Assembly: GCF_020181595.1 (NCBI RefSeq)
Contig: NZ_CP084028.1
Location: forward strand, 4,024,051-4,082,829
DNA: 58,779 nucleotides
Origin: [Mycobacterium] vasticus
GTDB taxonomy: Bacteria; Actinomycetota; Actinomycetes; Mycobacteriales; Mycobacteriaceae
Direction of reading: 5' to 3'
The translations under genes were made by a program, and so were the position numbers. Shown in pieces: positions 1 through 7,652 of the stretch. How positions within the stretch are numbered: the first letter of the stretch is position 1; the number at the start of each line of letters is the position of its first letter. The notes under the pieces were generated by a model. That model saw only the letters and a program-made list of their open reading frames with translations, was not told the origin of the DNA and ran no database searches.

Positions 1-92
1 GCCCCAGGCTGGGGGAATTACGTGACAGACGGGGTGGGGGAATTACGTGACGGACAACCCCTCAAGCTGGGGGAATTACGTGACCGCTGACA
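1..92. mobile_element. Terminal segment of an IS21-like insertion sequence (rest lies left of window)
   Basis: Three copies of the 16-bp sequence GGGGGAATTACGTGAC lie at 11-26, 36-51 and 69-84. Multiple repeats at a terminus are typical of IS21-family ends. Read on the minus strand the element begins TGTCAGCGG at position 92, with the TG/CA dinucleotide end usual for this family. Immediately beyond it, BVMO coding sequence stops matching its family after the residues GKRLAVV. No transposase is visible because only the end is in the window. The family assignment rests on the repeats and the TG end; the junction is clear. Confidence 0.6.
11..84. repeat. Three direct repeats of GGGGGAATTACGTGAC
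   Basis: Exact 16-bp copies occur at 11-26, 36-51 and 69-84, spaced 25 and 33 bp start to start. They are most likely the multiple transposase-binding sites at the end of the IS21-like element. Confidence 0.85.
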
Positions 93-656
93 GACGACCG
101 CAAGCCGCTTGCCGCTGAGATTCAGATCGTGGTCCCAATTCGCGGAATGAAACGACGGGCCCGCGAAGCCCGAGATTCCAGGAATATCAGGAACTGAGGG
201 TCGGGACAGCTGGCCCACGGCCGAAATGACGACATCGCACTCCAATTCCTGACTCGTAGTCGTGGTCAGACGCCATGTGTTCGTGCGCTCATCGAAGGCC
301 GCCTTAGCGATTTCGGTTTTGGTCCGAAGGAGGGACAGCAAACCACTTTCGTCGGCGACGCGGCGAAGGTAGGCGAGGATATCGCCTTGTTCTGCGTAAC
401 GCCGACCCCACCTGGGATTCGGCGCCGAGGAGATCGAGTACAACTGCGACGGGACGTCACAGGCCGCCCCTGGGTAGGTGTTCTCCCGCCAGACTCCCCC
501 GACACCATCGCCCTTTTCGACAATGAGGACCCTGTCGAACCCTGCGCGTTTGAGGCGAAGTGCAAGGGTAATTCCGGCGAAGCCAGCGCCGATGATGACG
601 ATCGAGGGGTTACCAGGGGGATTGTCCTGGGTTGGTTCACGTTTCACGGGTTTCAT
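93..656 (-). pseudogene. Baeyer-Villiger monooxygenase, 3' part removed by IS insertion
   Basis: This is the N-terminal part of a class B flavin monooxygenase that would turn ketones into esters with FAD and NADPH. The FAD Rossmann motif GAGFAG lies near residue 23-28, GGVWRENTYPGAACDVPS follows, and the BVMO fingerprint appears as FAGPSFHSANWD. Coding identity stops at GKRLAVV, where the second (NADPH) GTGASA motif should begin. Position 92 is the IS end, and the frame then runs into IS sequence and stops at 18. About 188 of roughly 500 residues remain, so it should be inactive. The ATG at 656 is preferred; a TTG at 671 sits too close to GAAGG. It is the last gene of the minus-strand BVMO operon, 62 nt after the esterase. 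Confidence 0.85.
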
Positions 657-718
657 CGTTAGCTCATACAACCTTCGTGCTGGGGCGCCTCGTGGTCAAG
701 GCGTGCGCAGGGACGCTG

Positions 719-1681
719 TCAACGGACGGTGGCCGAAGTAGCCAAGAACTCGCCACCGAGCCTGAGGGCCTCACGTGCTTCTGGCAGTAGGCGAAACATC
801 GCCTGGAAGACATGGATCTGGCCGCGGAAAACTTGCAACTGCGAGGAGACCCCTGCAGTTTGCAGACGTTTGGCAAAGACTCTGGAGTCGTCGAGCAACA
901 TCTCTCGTCCGCCGACCTGAATCAAAGTTGGTGGCATGTCCGTGAGATCAGCATCGAGCACGCTTATCCTCGGGTCGGCTGGATCGGCGCCCGCCACGTA
1001 CAGACCAATTGTTCTCGACGCAGAGATGGCGGACGCAAAGGGGTCCCGTCTGCGCAGATCACGGTCCATCGCGAGTTGGCATGTCAAATCCAGCACCGGC
1101 GACATCAGCAGCATGGCATCCGGCGTCGGCAGTCGATGTTCCCGAGCGCCAAGCGCCGTCGCCGCAGCAAGCTGGCCGCCTGCGGAATCGCCGGCGAGCG
1201 CCACCGTGCCAGAAGACGCGGTGATCGCGCTTCCCTCTGTCAACCATCGATAGGCGATCAGTGCATCATCTGCGGCCGCCGGGAAGGGATATTTCGGGAC
1301 CAATCGATAGCGCACGGCAAATACCGGCCTGCGGGCGGCCGCGGACAGTTCGCTGATGAGGCCACGGTGGGTCTCGGGAGAGCACATAGAAAATGCGCCG
1401 CCGTGTATATAAAGAATCGGCGGAGCATCCGAGGCCACGTTGGCCGCCTTGACCCAGTCGCCTCGCACACGTTCACCGGCGAAGGGCGTGTCTACCTTCT
1501 CGACACTGATTGCGCGCCTTGGCCGCGACACCACGAGTGTTCCCCGTAGCACGCGGTCCATGACCGCGAAGCCATGGTCGTTGGCCGGAATCACTTGCGT
1601 GAGAGGTCGAAGAACGCCTCGCGCCGTTGCCGCGACCAGGTGGCTCGCCATGCTCGGATTCGGCCTGGCAGGTGAACTCAT
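719..1681 (-). CDS. HSL-family alpha/beta hydrolase (esterase/lipase, LipC/LipN type)
   Basis: A 320-residue carboxylesterase of the hormone-sensitive-lipase family, cytoplasmic, hydrolysing short or medium acyl esters. The oxyanion-hole motif HGG is at residues 93-95 and the nucleophile elbow GDSAGG at 164-169 (Ser166). The Asp of LLDDS (264/265) and His290 in QIHVFQ complete the triad. The ATG at 1681 overlaps the stop of the upstream BVMO as ATGA, so it is chosen over a 98-residue upstream extension with non-protein-like composition. Its place among BVMO genes suggests it opens the ester or lactone products. That pairing is inferred from context. Confidence 0.9.
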   Translation of the reverse strand: MSSPARPNPSMASHLVAATARGVLRPLTQVIPANDHGFAVMDRVLRGTLVVSRPRRAISVEKVDTPFAGERVRGDWVKAANVASDAPPILYIHGGAFSMCSPETHRGLISELSAAARRPVFAVRYRLVPKYPFPAAADDALIAYRWLTEGSAITASSGTVALAGDSAGGQLAAATALGAREHRLPTPDAMLLMSPVLDLTCQLAMDRDLRRRDPFASAISASRTIGLYVAGADPADPRISVLDADLTDMPPTLIQVGGREMLLDDSRVFAKRLQTAGVSSQLQVFRGQIHVFQAMFRLLPEAREALRLGGEFLATSATVR

Positions 1682-3267
1682 CCGGCGGTGTCCACCTTCT
1701 GTGGGGCAGTGTCCGCCTTTTTCGCCGGTCGCCGTTCGAAACGGTAGTCGGCCAAGTCGAATCGTCGACTGCGCCAGATCGACTCGACCGTCGTCGTGGG
1801 ACGCAGAGGCACGTCCCCATGCTTGTCGAAGTAATAGCTGTTCGCGCCCGCGCAGCTGTCCTGCCAGAAGACCTGCGTATGCCGCCGTGCCAGCATCTCC
1901 GCGAAGAAGCGTTGATTCGCCTCCTCGCGTACCTCGACGTAGTTCGAGTCGGCCGTCCTGGCATGCCGGAGGCAACGGAGAATGTGACCCGCCTGTGCCT
2001 CGATGAGTGCGAAGTAGGACGACCCGTTGTATCCGTACGGGCCAAACACTGAGAAATGGTTCGGGAATCCTGGCACGCTGACTCCCTCATATGCCTGGAG
2101 TCGGTTCTCGTCCCACCACTGTGCCTGGTCTCGGCCGGCGACACCTCTGAGCGAGTAGGTGGGCATGCTGTCCGATTCCATGACCTTGAATCCCGTTGCC
2201 AGGACGAGCACGTCGATCTCGTGTCTGACGCCATCGGCCGTAATTACCGCGGTCTCATCCACCCGGGTGATGGGGTTGGTTTCAAGAAGGACGTTCTCGC
2301 GGTTGAACGTCTTCAAATATTCGTTGTGAAAGCTTGGTCGCTTGCAGCCCAGCGCGTAACGCGGCGTCAGCTTCTCCCGAACGACCGGGTCGGTGACCTG
2401 CCGACGCATATAGCTGATCGCTGCACGCTCGATCGCCGACGCCAGCGGTATGGCGGTATGGAAGTGCGCTGCGACGGGAAAGGTGAGTTCGACAAAGGCC
2501 TGGCTGGCTCCCCGCGCGGCGATCTGCGCTCCGGGTGCGAGCCGGAGAAGAGCACTCAGCGGGCGGGGCACCGCGAAGTCGAATTTCGGCAGACACCATA
2601 TCGGGGTGCGCTGAAAGACGGTGAGTGTGTCCACGTCCTTGGCTATCGAGGGGATCAGTTGCACCGCCGAGGCGCCCGTCCCGATGACGGCGACCCTCTT
2701 TCCGGTGAGGGTCTGCTGGTGGTCCCAGCGCGACGTGTGCATCGTGACCCCGCCGAAGTCCCCGACCCCCGGTATGTCCGGCGATTTTGGTCGCGTGAGA
2801 ACCCCGGAGGCATTGATGACGAACCTCGCTGTCAGTTCCTCGTCCGTCGAGGTAAACAAACGCCACAATGTCGATTCTTCGTCGAACTCAGCCCTCACAA
2901 CCGTGACTCCGAAGCGGATGCGCGACGCGAGGCCATATTTTTTCACGCAATGCTTCGCGTAGTTCTTCAGTTCGATCCCCGGCGCATAGGTACGGGACCA
3001 CGACGGGCGTTTCTCAAAGGAGAATTGGTAACTATATGACGGAATGTCTACTGCAATCCCCGGGTAGGTATTCCAGTACCAGGTTCCACCCACCCCTTGG
3101 GCCTCATCAACGATGAGGAAGTCCGAGAAACCTTCCTTCAGCAGCTTGATGCCCACTCCGATCCCGGAGAATCCAGCTCCGATGACCAATATCTCGTGGG
3201 TGGGGACCTCGTACGTAGGGGCTCCGGAGGTGGGGGCATTCTCGTCGCCCGCAACATGGACACTCAA
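1678..3267 (-). CDS. Baeyer-Villiger monooxygenase (NAD(P)/FAD-dependent)
   Basis: A full-length class B flavoprotein monooxygenase of 529 residues. It has the FAD motif GAGFSGIG at 30-37, the BVMO fingerprint FGGVTMHTSRWD at 171-182 and the NADPH motif GTGASA at 196-201. The expected reaction is NADPH- and O2-dependent conversion of a ketone to an ester or lactone; the substrate cannot be read from sequence. Its ATG overlaps the stop of the preceding BVMO (ATGA), and its own stop overlaps the esterase start the same way. This arrangement suggests tightly coupled translation. The first ~20 residues are Pro/Thr-rich and poorly conserved-looking. Confidence 0.93.
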   Translation of the reverse strand: MSVHVAGDENAPTSGAPTYEVPTHEILVIGAGFSGIGVGIKLLKEGFSDFLIVDEAQGVGGTWYWNTYPGIAVDIPSYSYQFSFEKRPSWSRTYAPGIELKNYAKHCVKKYGLASRIRFGVTVVRAEFDEESTLWRLFTSTDEELTARFVINASGVLTRPKSPDIPGVGDFGGVTMHTSRWDHQQTLTGKRVAVIGTGASAVQLIPSIAKDVDTLTVFQRTPIWCLPKFDFAVPRPLSALLRLAPGAQIAARGASQAFVELTFPVAAHFHTAIPLASAIERAAISYMRRQVTDPVVREKLTPRYALGCKRPSFHNEYLKTFNRENVLLETNPITRVDETAVITADGVRHEIDVLVLATGFKVMESDSMPTYSLRGVAGRDQAQWWDENRLQAYEGVSVPGFPNHFSVFGPYGYNGSSYFALIEAQAGHILRCLRHARTADSNYVEVREEANQRFFAEMLARRHTQVFWQDSCAGANSYYFDKHGDVPLRPTTTVESIWRSRRFDLADYRFERRPAKKADTAPQKVDTAG

Positions 3268-4934
3268 GCGTCTTTCCTCACTCTCGAGGCTGCGCGCTTA
3301 GGCGGTACCTTCCCGACGCCCACGTCCAGGATGTCGGCTTTGACGTCAGACCGCGTTGGCAGGGCGCCTGCGCTTTTTCGGCCCTGGGCTACCTTGGCCT
3401 TGCGGCCCTGGGCAACCTTGGCCACATTCGAGCCGTTTTGGGCGTGTTCGGTTGGGTGGTGCTCAGTTCGTGCGGTTGTCGGGGTCGTTACATAATCACC
3501 CATGTCGACCTTGGACAGTGCGCGCTTGAACTGGGTGGCGAAACCGGGGTACATGGTGCCGTTGTATCCGTCATTCGTGAGGTACCAGCTCTTGCAACCC
3601 GAATTCCAAGTCGTACTTCCCAACCGCTGCTGTACCTCGCCGTGGTAATTATTTTGCCGATCTTCGCGGACCTCGAGCGTACTGAGATCATTCGCGATGA
3701 TCGCGCCGATGGCTTTGACGATGTAGTTGATCTCGGCCTCCATGTACACGAGGGCCGAGTTATGGCCGGGCCCTGAATTTGGTCCGAAGGTGAAGAAAAG
3801 ATTGGGATAGCCTGCGACGGTGACGCTCCGGTACGCATAGGCGCCCTGGGACCACTCGTCGGAGAGCTCACGACCATGCGCGCCTCGGATGGGAAAAGGT
3901 GTGCCAGCCTTGCATACATCGAAGCCGGTGGCGAAGACGATGCAGTCCAGTTCGTGTTCGATGCCATCTGCGGTCCGTATGCCATTCGGCGACAGGGTCG
4001 CGATCGGCCATGAGACGAGCTTGCAGTTGTCGCGCTGAAGAGCGGGGTAGTAATCGCTGCTCATCAGCATCCGTTTGCAGCCGGCACGGAAGTTCGGCGT
4101 CAGCTGGCGCCTGAGCCAAGTATCCGATACCTGCCTCCGCAAATTCGCCTTCGCCAGTAGCTGGATGCCAGTGGTGACCGGGGTATCCCAGACCATGCCG
4201 ACGGCCATGAGCTCGTGGCCCCAAAACCACGCCTGCCGTCCGACGTTCTGCACGCGAGGCAAGCGACGAAACGCCGTCCGCACCCACTGCGGATGGGAGA
4301 AGTCGGGCCGAGGGAGGACCCAGCCGGGGGTGCGTTGGAAGACCTTGACCGACCGCGCAGTCTTCACCAGTTCGGGAATGATCTGAACAGCGCTGGCTCC
4401 GGTGCCGATCACGGCGACACGTTTGTCGCTCATGTCGTAGTCGTGATCCCAACGCGCACTGTGGATCTTGTGACCATCGAAGGTGTCCAGTCCGCGGATG
4501 TCCGGCAGGCTCGCATTCGCCAGCGGCCCACTGGCCATCACTGCGGTGCGCGCCGTGAACTGCGAGCCGTCAGCTGTCTGCGCCGTCCACAGTGCGCTTT
4601 CCTCGTCGAACTCCAGACCGGTGACGTTCACTCCGAACCGGATGAAACGCGACAGCGAGTACTTGTCCACCATCGTCTTGATGTAGCCGAGGATCTCGGC
4701 GCTGCCCGAATACGCGCGGGACCAGTCCGGATTTTGCTCGAACCCGTAGGAATAGAGCAGCGACGGGATGTCGCACGCCGCGCCGGGATAGGTGTTGTCC
4801 CGCCAGGTACCACCCACCTCGTCGGCACGTTCAAGGACAACGAAATCGTCGATACCCTGTTGTAGCAACCGGATTGCGGTTCCCAGGCCGGCGAAACCCG
4901 CACCGACGATCAAGACGGTCGTGGTGTCGCTCAT
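3264..4934 (-). CDS. Baeyer-Villiger monooxygenase with basic repetitive C-terminal tail
   Basis: A 556-residue BVMO. The FAD motif GAGFAGLG is at 11-18, fingerprint FDGHKIHSARWD at 152-163, and second Rossmann motif GTGASA at 177-182. The start at 4934 is preferred because ATG overlaps the stop of the ferritin-like gene as ATGA. The catalytic body ends near residue 490. The last ~60 residues form a Lys/Arg/Ala-rich tail containing the tandem peptide KVAQGRKAKVAQGRK, encoded by a 24-bp-period DNA repeat at 3380-3423. Such a tail is not part of the BVMO fold and resembles low-complexity basic tails of mycobacterial proteins. Its function is unknown. Confidence 0.92.
   Translation of the reverse strand: MSDTTTVLIVGAGFAGLGTAIRLLQQGIDDFVVLERADEVGGTWRDNTYPGAACDIPSLLYSYGFEQNPDWSRAYSGSAEILGYIKTMVDKYSLSRFIRFGVNVTGLEFDEESALWTAQTADGSQFTARTAVMASGPLANASLPDIRGLDTFDGHKIHSARWDHDYDMSDKRVAVIGTGASAVQIIPELVKTARSVKVFQRTPGWVLPRPDFSHPQWVRTAFRRLPRVQNVGRQAWFWGHELMAVGMVWDTPVTTGIQLLAKANLRRQVSDTWLRRQLTPNFRAGCKRMLMSSDYYPALQRDNCKLVSWPIATLSPNGIRTADGIEHELDCIVFATGFDVCKAGTPFPIRGAHGRELSDEWSQGAYAYRSVTVAGYPNLFFTFGPNSGPGHNSALVYMEAEINYIVKAIGAIIANDLSTLEVREDRQNNYHGEVQQRLGSTTWNSGCKSWYLTNDGYNGTMYPGFATQFKRALSKVDMGDYVTTPTTARTEHHPTEHAQNGSNVAKVAQGRKAKVAQGRKSAGALPTRSDVKADILDVGVGKVPPKRAASRVRKDA
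3380..3423. repeat. Two near-identical 20-bp tandem units (24-bp period) inside the BVMO tail
   Basis: Units at 3380-3399 and 3404-3423 share the pattern GGCCCTGGGC(T/A)ACCTTGGCC and differ at one base. They encode the repeated basic peptide near the BVMO C-terminus. The repeat could expand or contract by slippage without shifting frame. Confidence 0.8.
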
Positions 4935-5854
4935 CTGGCCACCGGTTCGTAGGTCAGCTCTTCTGTCCACGTCGGTGACTTACCGAGCACCTCGGTGGGG
5001 AAGTGGTCGATCGCGGTACCCAGCCGCTGCGAAATGAAATGCAATGGCTGAGAACGCTTGATGCTGGCGGACATGTGAGCCTTCAAGATGTGGTAGCCCG
5101 GAACGCGGCGCGTGAACTCACTACGATCTCCGACGTTCTCGTACCGCATCACCGCGTTGTAGAGCTTCTCCTCCGACAATCCCATGGCGTTGAGATTGGT
5201 CAACATCCTGGTGAGCAACGGCACGTAGAGGACGCCGCCGAGAAGGATTCTCGGGTCGATGAGCGCCCCCATCGTCTGAGTCGCATGAATGCGCATGGGG
5301 CTGGCGCCGAGGTCGTTCAGAACCTGGAATCCCACTGCCAAGTGCCGCGATTCGTCGTTGTTGACCTTGTTGAAGACCTCGGCGCAGAGCGGATCCTGCA
5401 CCTCGTCGAGAAGGAACTTGAGCAATGCTCCGTCGAGCGCAGTCTCCAAGGCTGGGATCGCCGCTCCGATCACCGTCAGCGGGAGGGCCTCGGCGTATCG
5501 GTCGATCCACTCGATGACCAGTCGAATATTCTTGTTCGGCACCGGGATTTCCCCTTCCTCGAGCATCCCCCACCGCTGCATGAGCGCCAGCTCCGCGTTG
5601 GCGTGCCGCTGCTCCTCGGCATGGAAATACCGGTAGATGTCACCTAGAGCCTCGAACGGCGCTTTCGGCGCCATGGCGGCGAACGCGCGTGCACCGACGT
5701 GTTCTATCCACACCACGTCAGCCATGAACTGCTTCAGTTCGGGCCGCTGCTCATCAGTGATTTTATCGGCGCCCGGCGCATCCCAATCGATGTCGGCCAG
5801 CGCCCACTGCCGATTCTTGATCGTCTCGAGCATATCGCTGTATTTGAATGCCAT
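4931..5854 (-). CDS. Ferritin-like diiron protein (possible oxygenase/oxidase component)
   Basis: A 307-residue ferritin-like four-helix protein. Candidate diiron ligands are in the classical order: Glu51 (WIEHVG), Glu81 and His84 (EEQRH), Glu138 (ALETALD), Glu168 and His171 (DESRH). A carboxylate-bridged diiron site able to activate O2 is therefore likely, although the reaction is unknown. The ATG at 5854 is chosen because AAGGAG lies just upstream; the longer reading frame adds 22 atypical residues. It follows the SDR by 31 nt and overlaps the next BVMO by ATGA, so it belongs to the ketone-oxidation operon. Confidence 0.85.
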   Translation of the reverse strand: MAFKYSDMLETIKNRQWALADIDWDAPGADKITDEQRPELKQFMADVVWIEHVGARAFAAMAPKAPFEALGDIYRYFHAEEQRHANAELALMQRWGMLEEGEIPVPNKNIRLVIEWIDRYAEALPLTVIGAAIPALETALDGALLKFLLDEVQDPLCAEVFNKVNNDESRHLAVGFQVLNDLGASPMRIHATQTMGALIDPRILLGGVLYVPLLTRMLTNLNAMGLSEEKLYNAVMRYENVGDRSEFTRRVPGYHILKAHMSASIKRSQPLHFISQRLGTAIDHFPTEVLGKSPTWTEELTYEPVAR

Positions 5855-5885
5855 TGGAGTCTCCTTTGTCTTTGTCTGGAATGAC

Positions 5886-6722
5886 TTAGCGCGCGATTCG
5901 CTCAACCAAACCGAGCGCACGGGTATACGTGGCAGGCACTGCCCGCTTAAATAACCAGAGAATCTTCGCGTCGACTTGGGGTAGGACGTGCAACTGACCG
6001 CGATCGTTCGCGTCCAACGTTTTGCGCGCCACCGATTCCGCCGACACGCCGGTCCACTTCATCAAATTCGTTGCCAGCTTGGCGGCCGACTCCTCAATAC
6101 CAGGGTTATCGACGATGTTGGTCTTGACAAATGTCGGGCACAGTACAGTCACCGCCACACCAGTACCACTCAGCTCGGCCGCCAAAGTCTCGGATAGCGA
6201 GAGCACGCCGGCCTTGCTGACGTTATAGGCACCCATCCGGGGCGCTGCTCCAAAACTTGCAGCCGATGCGACGTTGATAATTCCCCCGCTGCCCTTCGCA
6301 CGAAGTCGCGGTACGAAGATCTCGCAGCCGTAAATCACTCCCCACAAGTTGACTGAAAGTGTCGCTTCCCAGTCCCGCTTGGGCGTCGCGCCGATGACAT
6401 TGCCACCGATTCCGATGCCCGCGTTGTTGATCACCAGGCTGGCTGCCGCGCCGAACCACTTCTCGGCGCTGTCGGCGAGTTCGCGGACCTGCTCTTCGTC
6501 CGTGACATCGCATGCGATGTCGAGCCCCTCGCCGCCGGCTTGGACGACGAGCCCGACCGTCTCCTTGGCACGCACCGGGTCGATGTCGGCACACACCACT
6601 CGTCCACCTCTACGGGCGAGCTCCACCGCGAAGGCACGGCCAATTCCGCTGCCCGCTCCCGTTACGACCGCGTTGGCGCGGCGGCTCAGGCGAGGCGGTC
6701 TGTCCCACCTCAAGATATCCAT
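5886..6722 (-). CDS. SDR family NAD(P)-dependent oxidoreductase
   Basis: A classical short-chain dehydrogenase of about 278 residues. It has the cofactor motif TGAGSGIG near residue 22, NNAG, the catalytic Ser in NVASAASFG and the YxxxK motif in AYNVSK. A likely role is alcohol/ketone interconversion that feeds the BVMOs downstream. It is the first gene of the minus-strand operon. The start is ATG at 6722 or the adjacent GTG at 6725; AAAGGA lies upstream at suitable distance for either. The C-terminal ~60 residues (DANDRGQLHVLPQ onward) match the extended tail seen in mycobacterial SDRs of this type. Confidence 0.92.
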   Translation of the reverse strand: MDILRWDRPPRLSRRANAVVTGAGSGIGRAFAVELARRGGRVVCADIDPVRAKETVGLVVQAGGEGLDIACDVTDEEQVRELADSAEKWFGAAASLVINNAGIGIGGNVIGATPKRDWEATLSVNLWGVIYGCEIFVPRLRAKGSGGIINVASAASFGAAPRMGAYNVSKAGVLSLSETLAAELSGTGVAVTVLCPTFVKTNIVDNPGIEESAAKLATNLMKWTGVSAESVARKTLDANDRGQLHVLPQVDAKILWLFKRAVPATYTRALGLVERIAR

Positions 6723-6787
6723 CACTACTGAATCCTTTGCAGATTACGGCGACGCCTGACCTGTGAGACAAGCCGGCCTGCAGCCAT

Positions 6788-6826
6788 CTGGTGGCGGCGA
6801 ACACAATTGTGGTCGCCTGCCACCAG
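6788..6826. promoter_or_regulatory. Nested dyad (operator candidate) between SDR operon and TetR gene
   Basis: The perfect palindrome CACAATTGTG (6802-6811) sits at the centre of a larger inverted repeat with 8-bp perfect arms, CTGGTGGC (6788-6795) and GCCACCAG (6819-6826). It lies in the divergent intergenic region and is a good candidate for TetR binding to control the BVMO operon and itself. Confidence 0.55.
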
Positions 6827-6841
6827 TTTGATGCGGCGCTC

Positions 6842-6879
6842 CTGCCTTTGTCAAGATGTATTCGTGCGGACAAAGGCAG
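6842..6879. promoter_or_regulatory. Inverted repeat at TetR start (operator candidate)
   Basis: The 11-bp perfect arms CTGCCTTTGTC (6842-6852) and GACAAAGGCAG (6869-6879) are separated by 16 bp and straddle the proposed GTG start of the TetR gene at 6864. Binding here could block expression of the regulator. Confidence 0.55.
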
Positions 6880-7505
6880 CAAGGTGGGGCGGGCGTACTG
6901 GCGCCGAACGACGGGCTGACCGGCGGCGGCGCCTAGTGAACGCGGCGACGGAGATCTGGACGGAAAGCGGATGGGCTGCCGTGACAATGCGTGGGGTCTG
7001 CTCCAGAGCCGCGCTGAACGACCGATATTTCTACGAGGAGTTCAAGACGCGCGATGAGTTGCTCGTAGCAGCGTGGGACAACGTGCGGGACGAGATGCTC
7101 GGCGAGGTTTCGGCAACATTTGCCGAACGCGTCGGTCAACCACCGATCGAAACCATTCGCGCCGCAATCTCGATCGTTGTTCTCCGCATCGCGCAGGATG
7201 CCGGGCGAGCACAGATCCTGCTGACACAGCACGTCGGCAGTTCAACATTGCAAGATCGCCGAGCGGTGGCCTTGCAGGAAGCAACCCAGCTCGTCATGGC
7301 CGCCAGCAAGCCGCATCTGAAGCCTGACGCAGACGAAATGGCTCTGCGTATGGACACGTTTGTAGCGGTCGGCGGCTTCGTCGAACTGATCAGCGCTTGG
7401 CACGCAGGACTACTGGTCGATGTAAGTCAGGTCGACATCGTCGAACATACGAGTAGACTTGCTGAGACGCTGGCTCGCCGCTACGTGGTTGATAAGTTTG
7501 GCTAG
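6864..7505 (+). CDS. TetR/AcrR family transcriptional regulator
   Basis: A 213-residue one-component repressor, transcribed divergently from the SDR-BVMO operon. The N-terminal TetR HTH spans about residues 14-60 (TEIWTESGWAAVTMRGVC, then RYFYEEFKTRDELL). The remaining residues form the helical ligand and dimer domain. The recognition part reads SRAALNDRYFYEEF, which fits the TetR helix 3-4 pattern loosely. The GTG at 6864 (VRTKAARWGG) is the likely start. Upstream starts add residues unlike TetR N-termini and no strong ribosome site is seen, so a leaderless start is possible. Its targets are probably the two dyads upstream. Confidence 0.85.
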   Translation: MRTKAARWGGRTGAERRADRRRRLVNAATEIWTESGWAAVTMRGVCSRAALNDRYFYEEFKTRDELLVAAWDNVRDEMLGEVSATFAERVGQPPIETIRAAISIVVLRIAQDAGRAQILLTQHVGSSTLQDRRAVALQEATQLVMAASKPHLKPDADEMALRMDTFVAVGGFVELISAWHAGLLVDVSQVDIVEHTSRLAETLARRYVVDKFG

Positions 7506-7652
7506 CTGGTACTCCGGATGCAATTTCCCGGTGGCGGAGGCTGCATTGGCCGCAGGGGTCGTGACACACCGTTGACTTACCTTAGAAACGGTGGAAGGTC
7601 CGTCTCGTCGACCTGCCAAGCCGACGCTCCTGCTGTCGAATGGCGGCTTCAC

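Noticed and set aside
1..92. CRISPR repeats
   Set aside because: The three 16-bp repeats have short, unequal spacing and sit at an IS terminus; no longer array or cas gene is present.
1682..1975. 98-residue N-terminal extension of the esterase
   Set aside because: Arg/Gly-rich composition, overlaps the BVMO gene, and the ATGA-coupled start at 1681 gives a normal HSL-family length.
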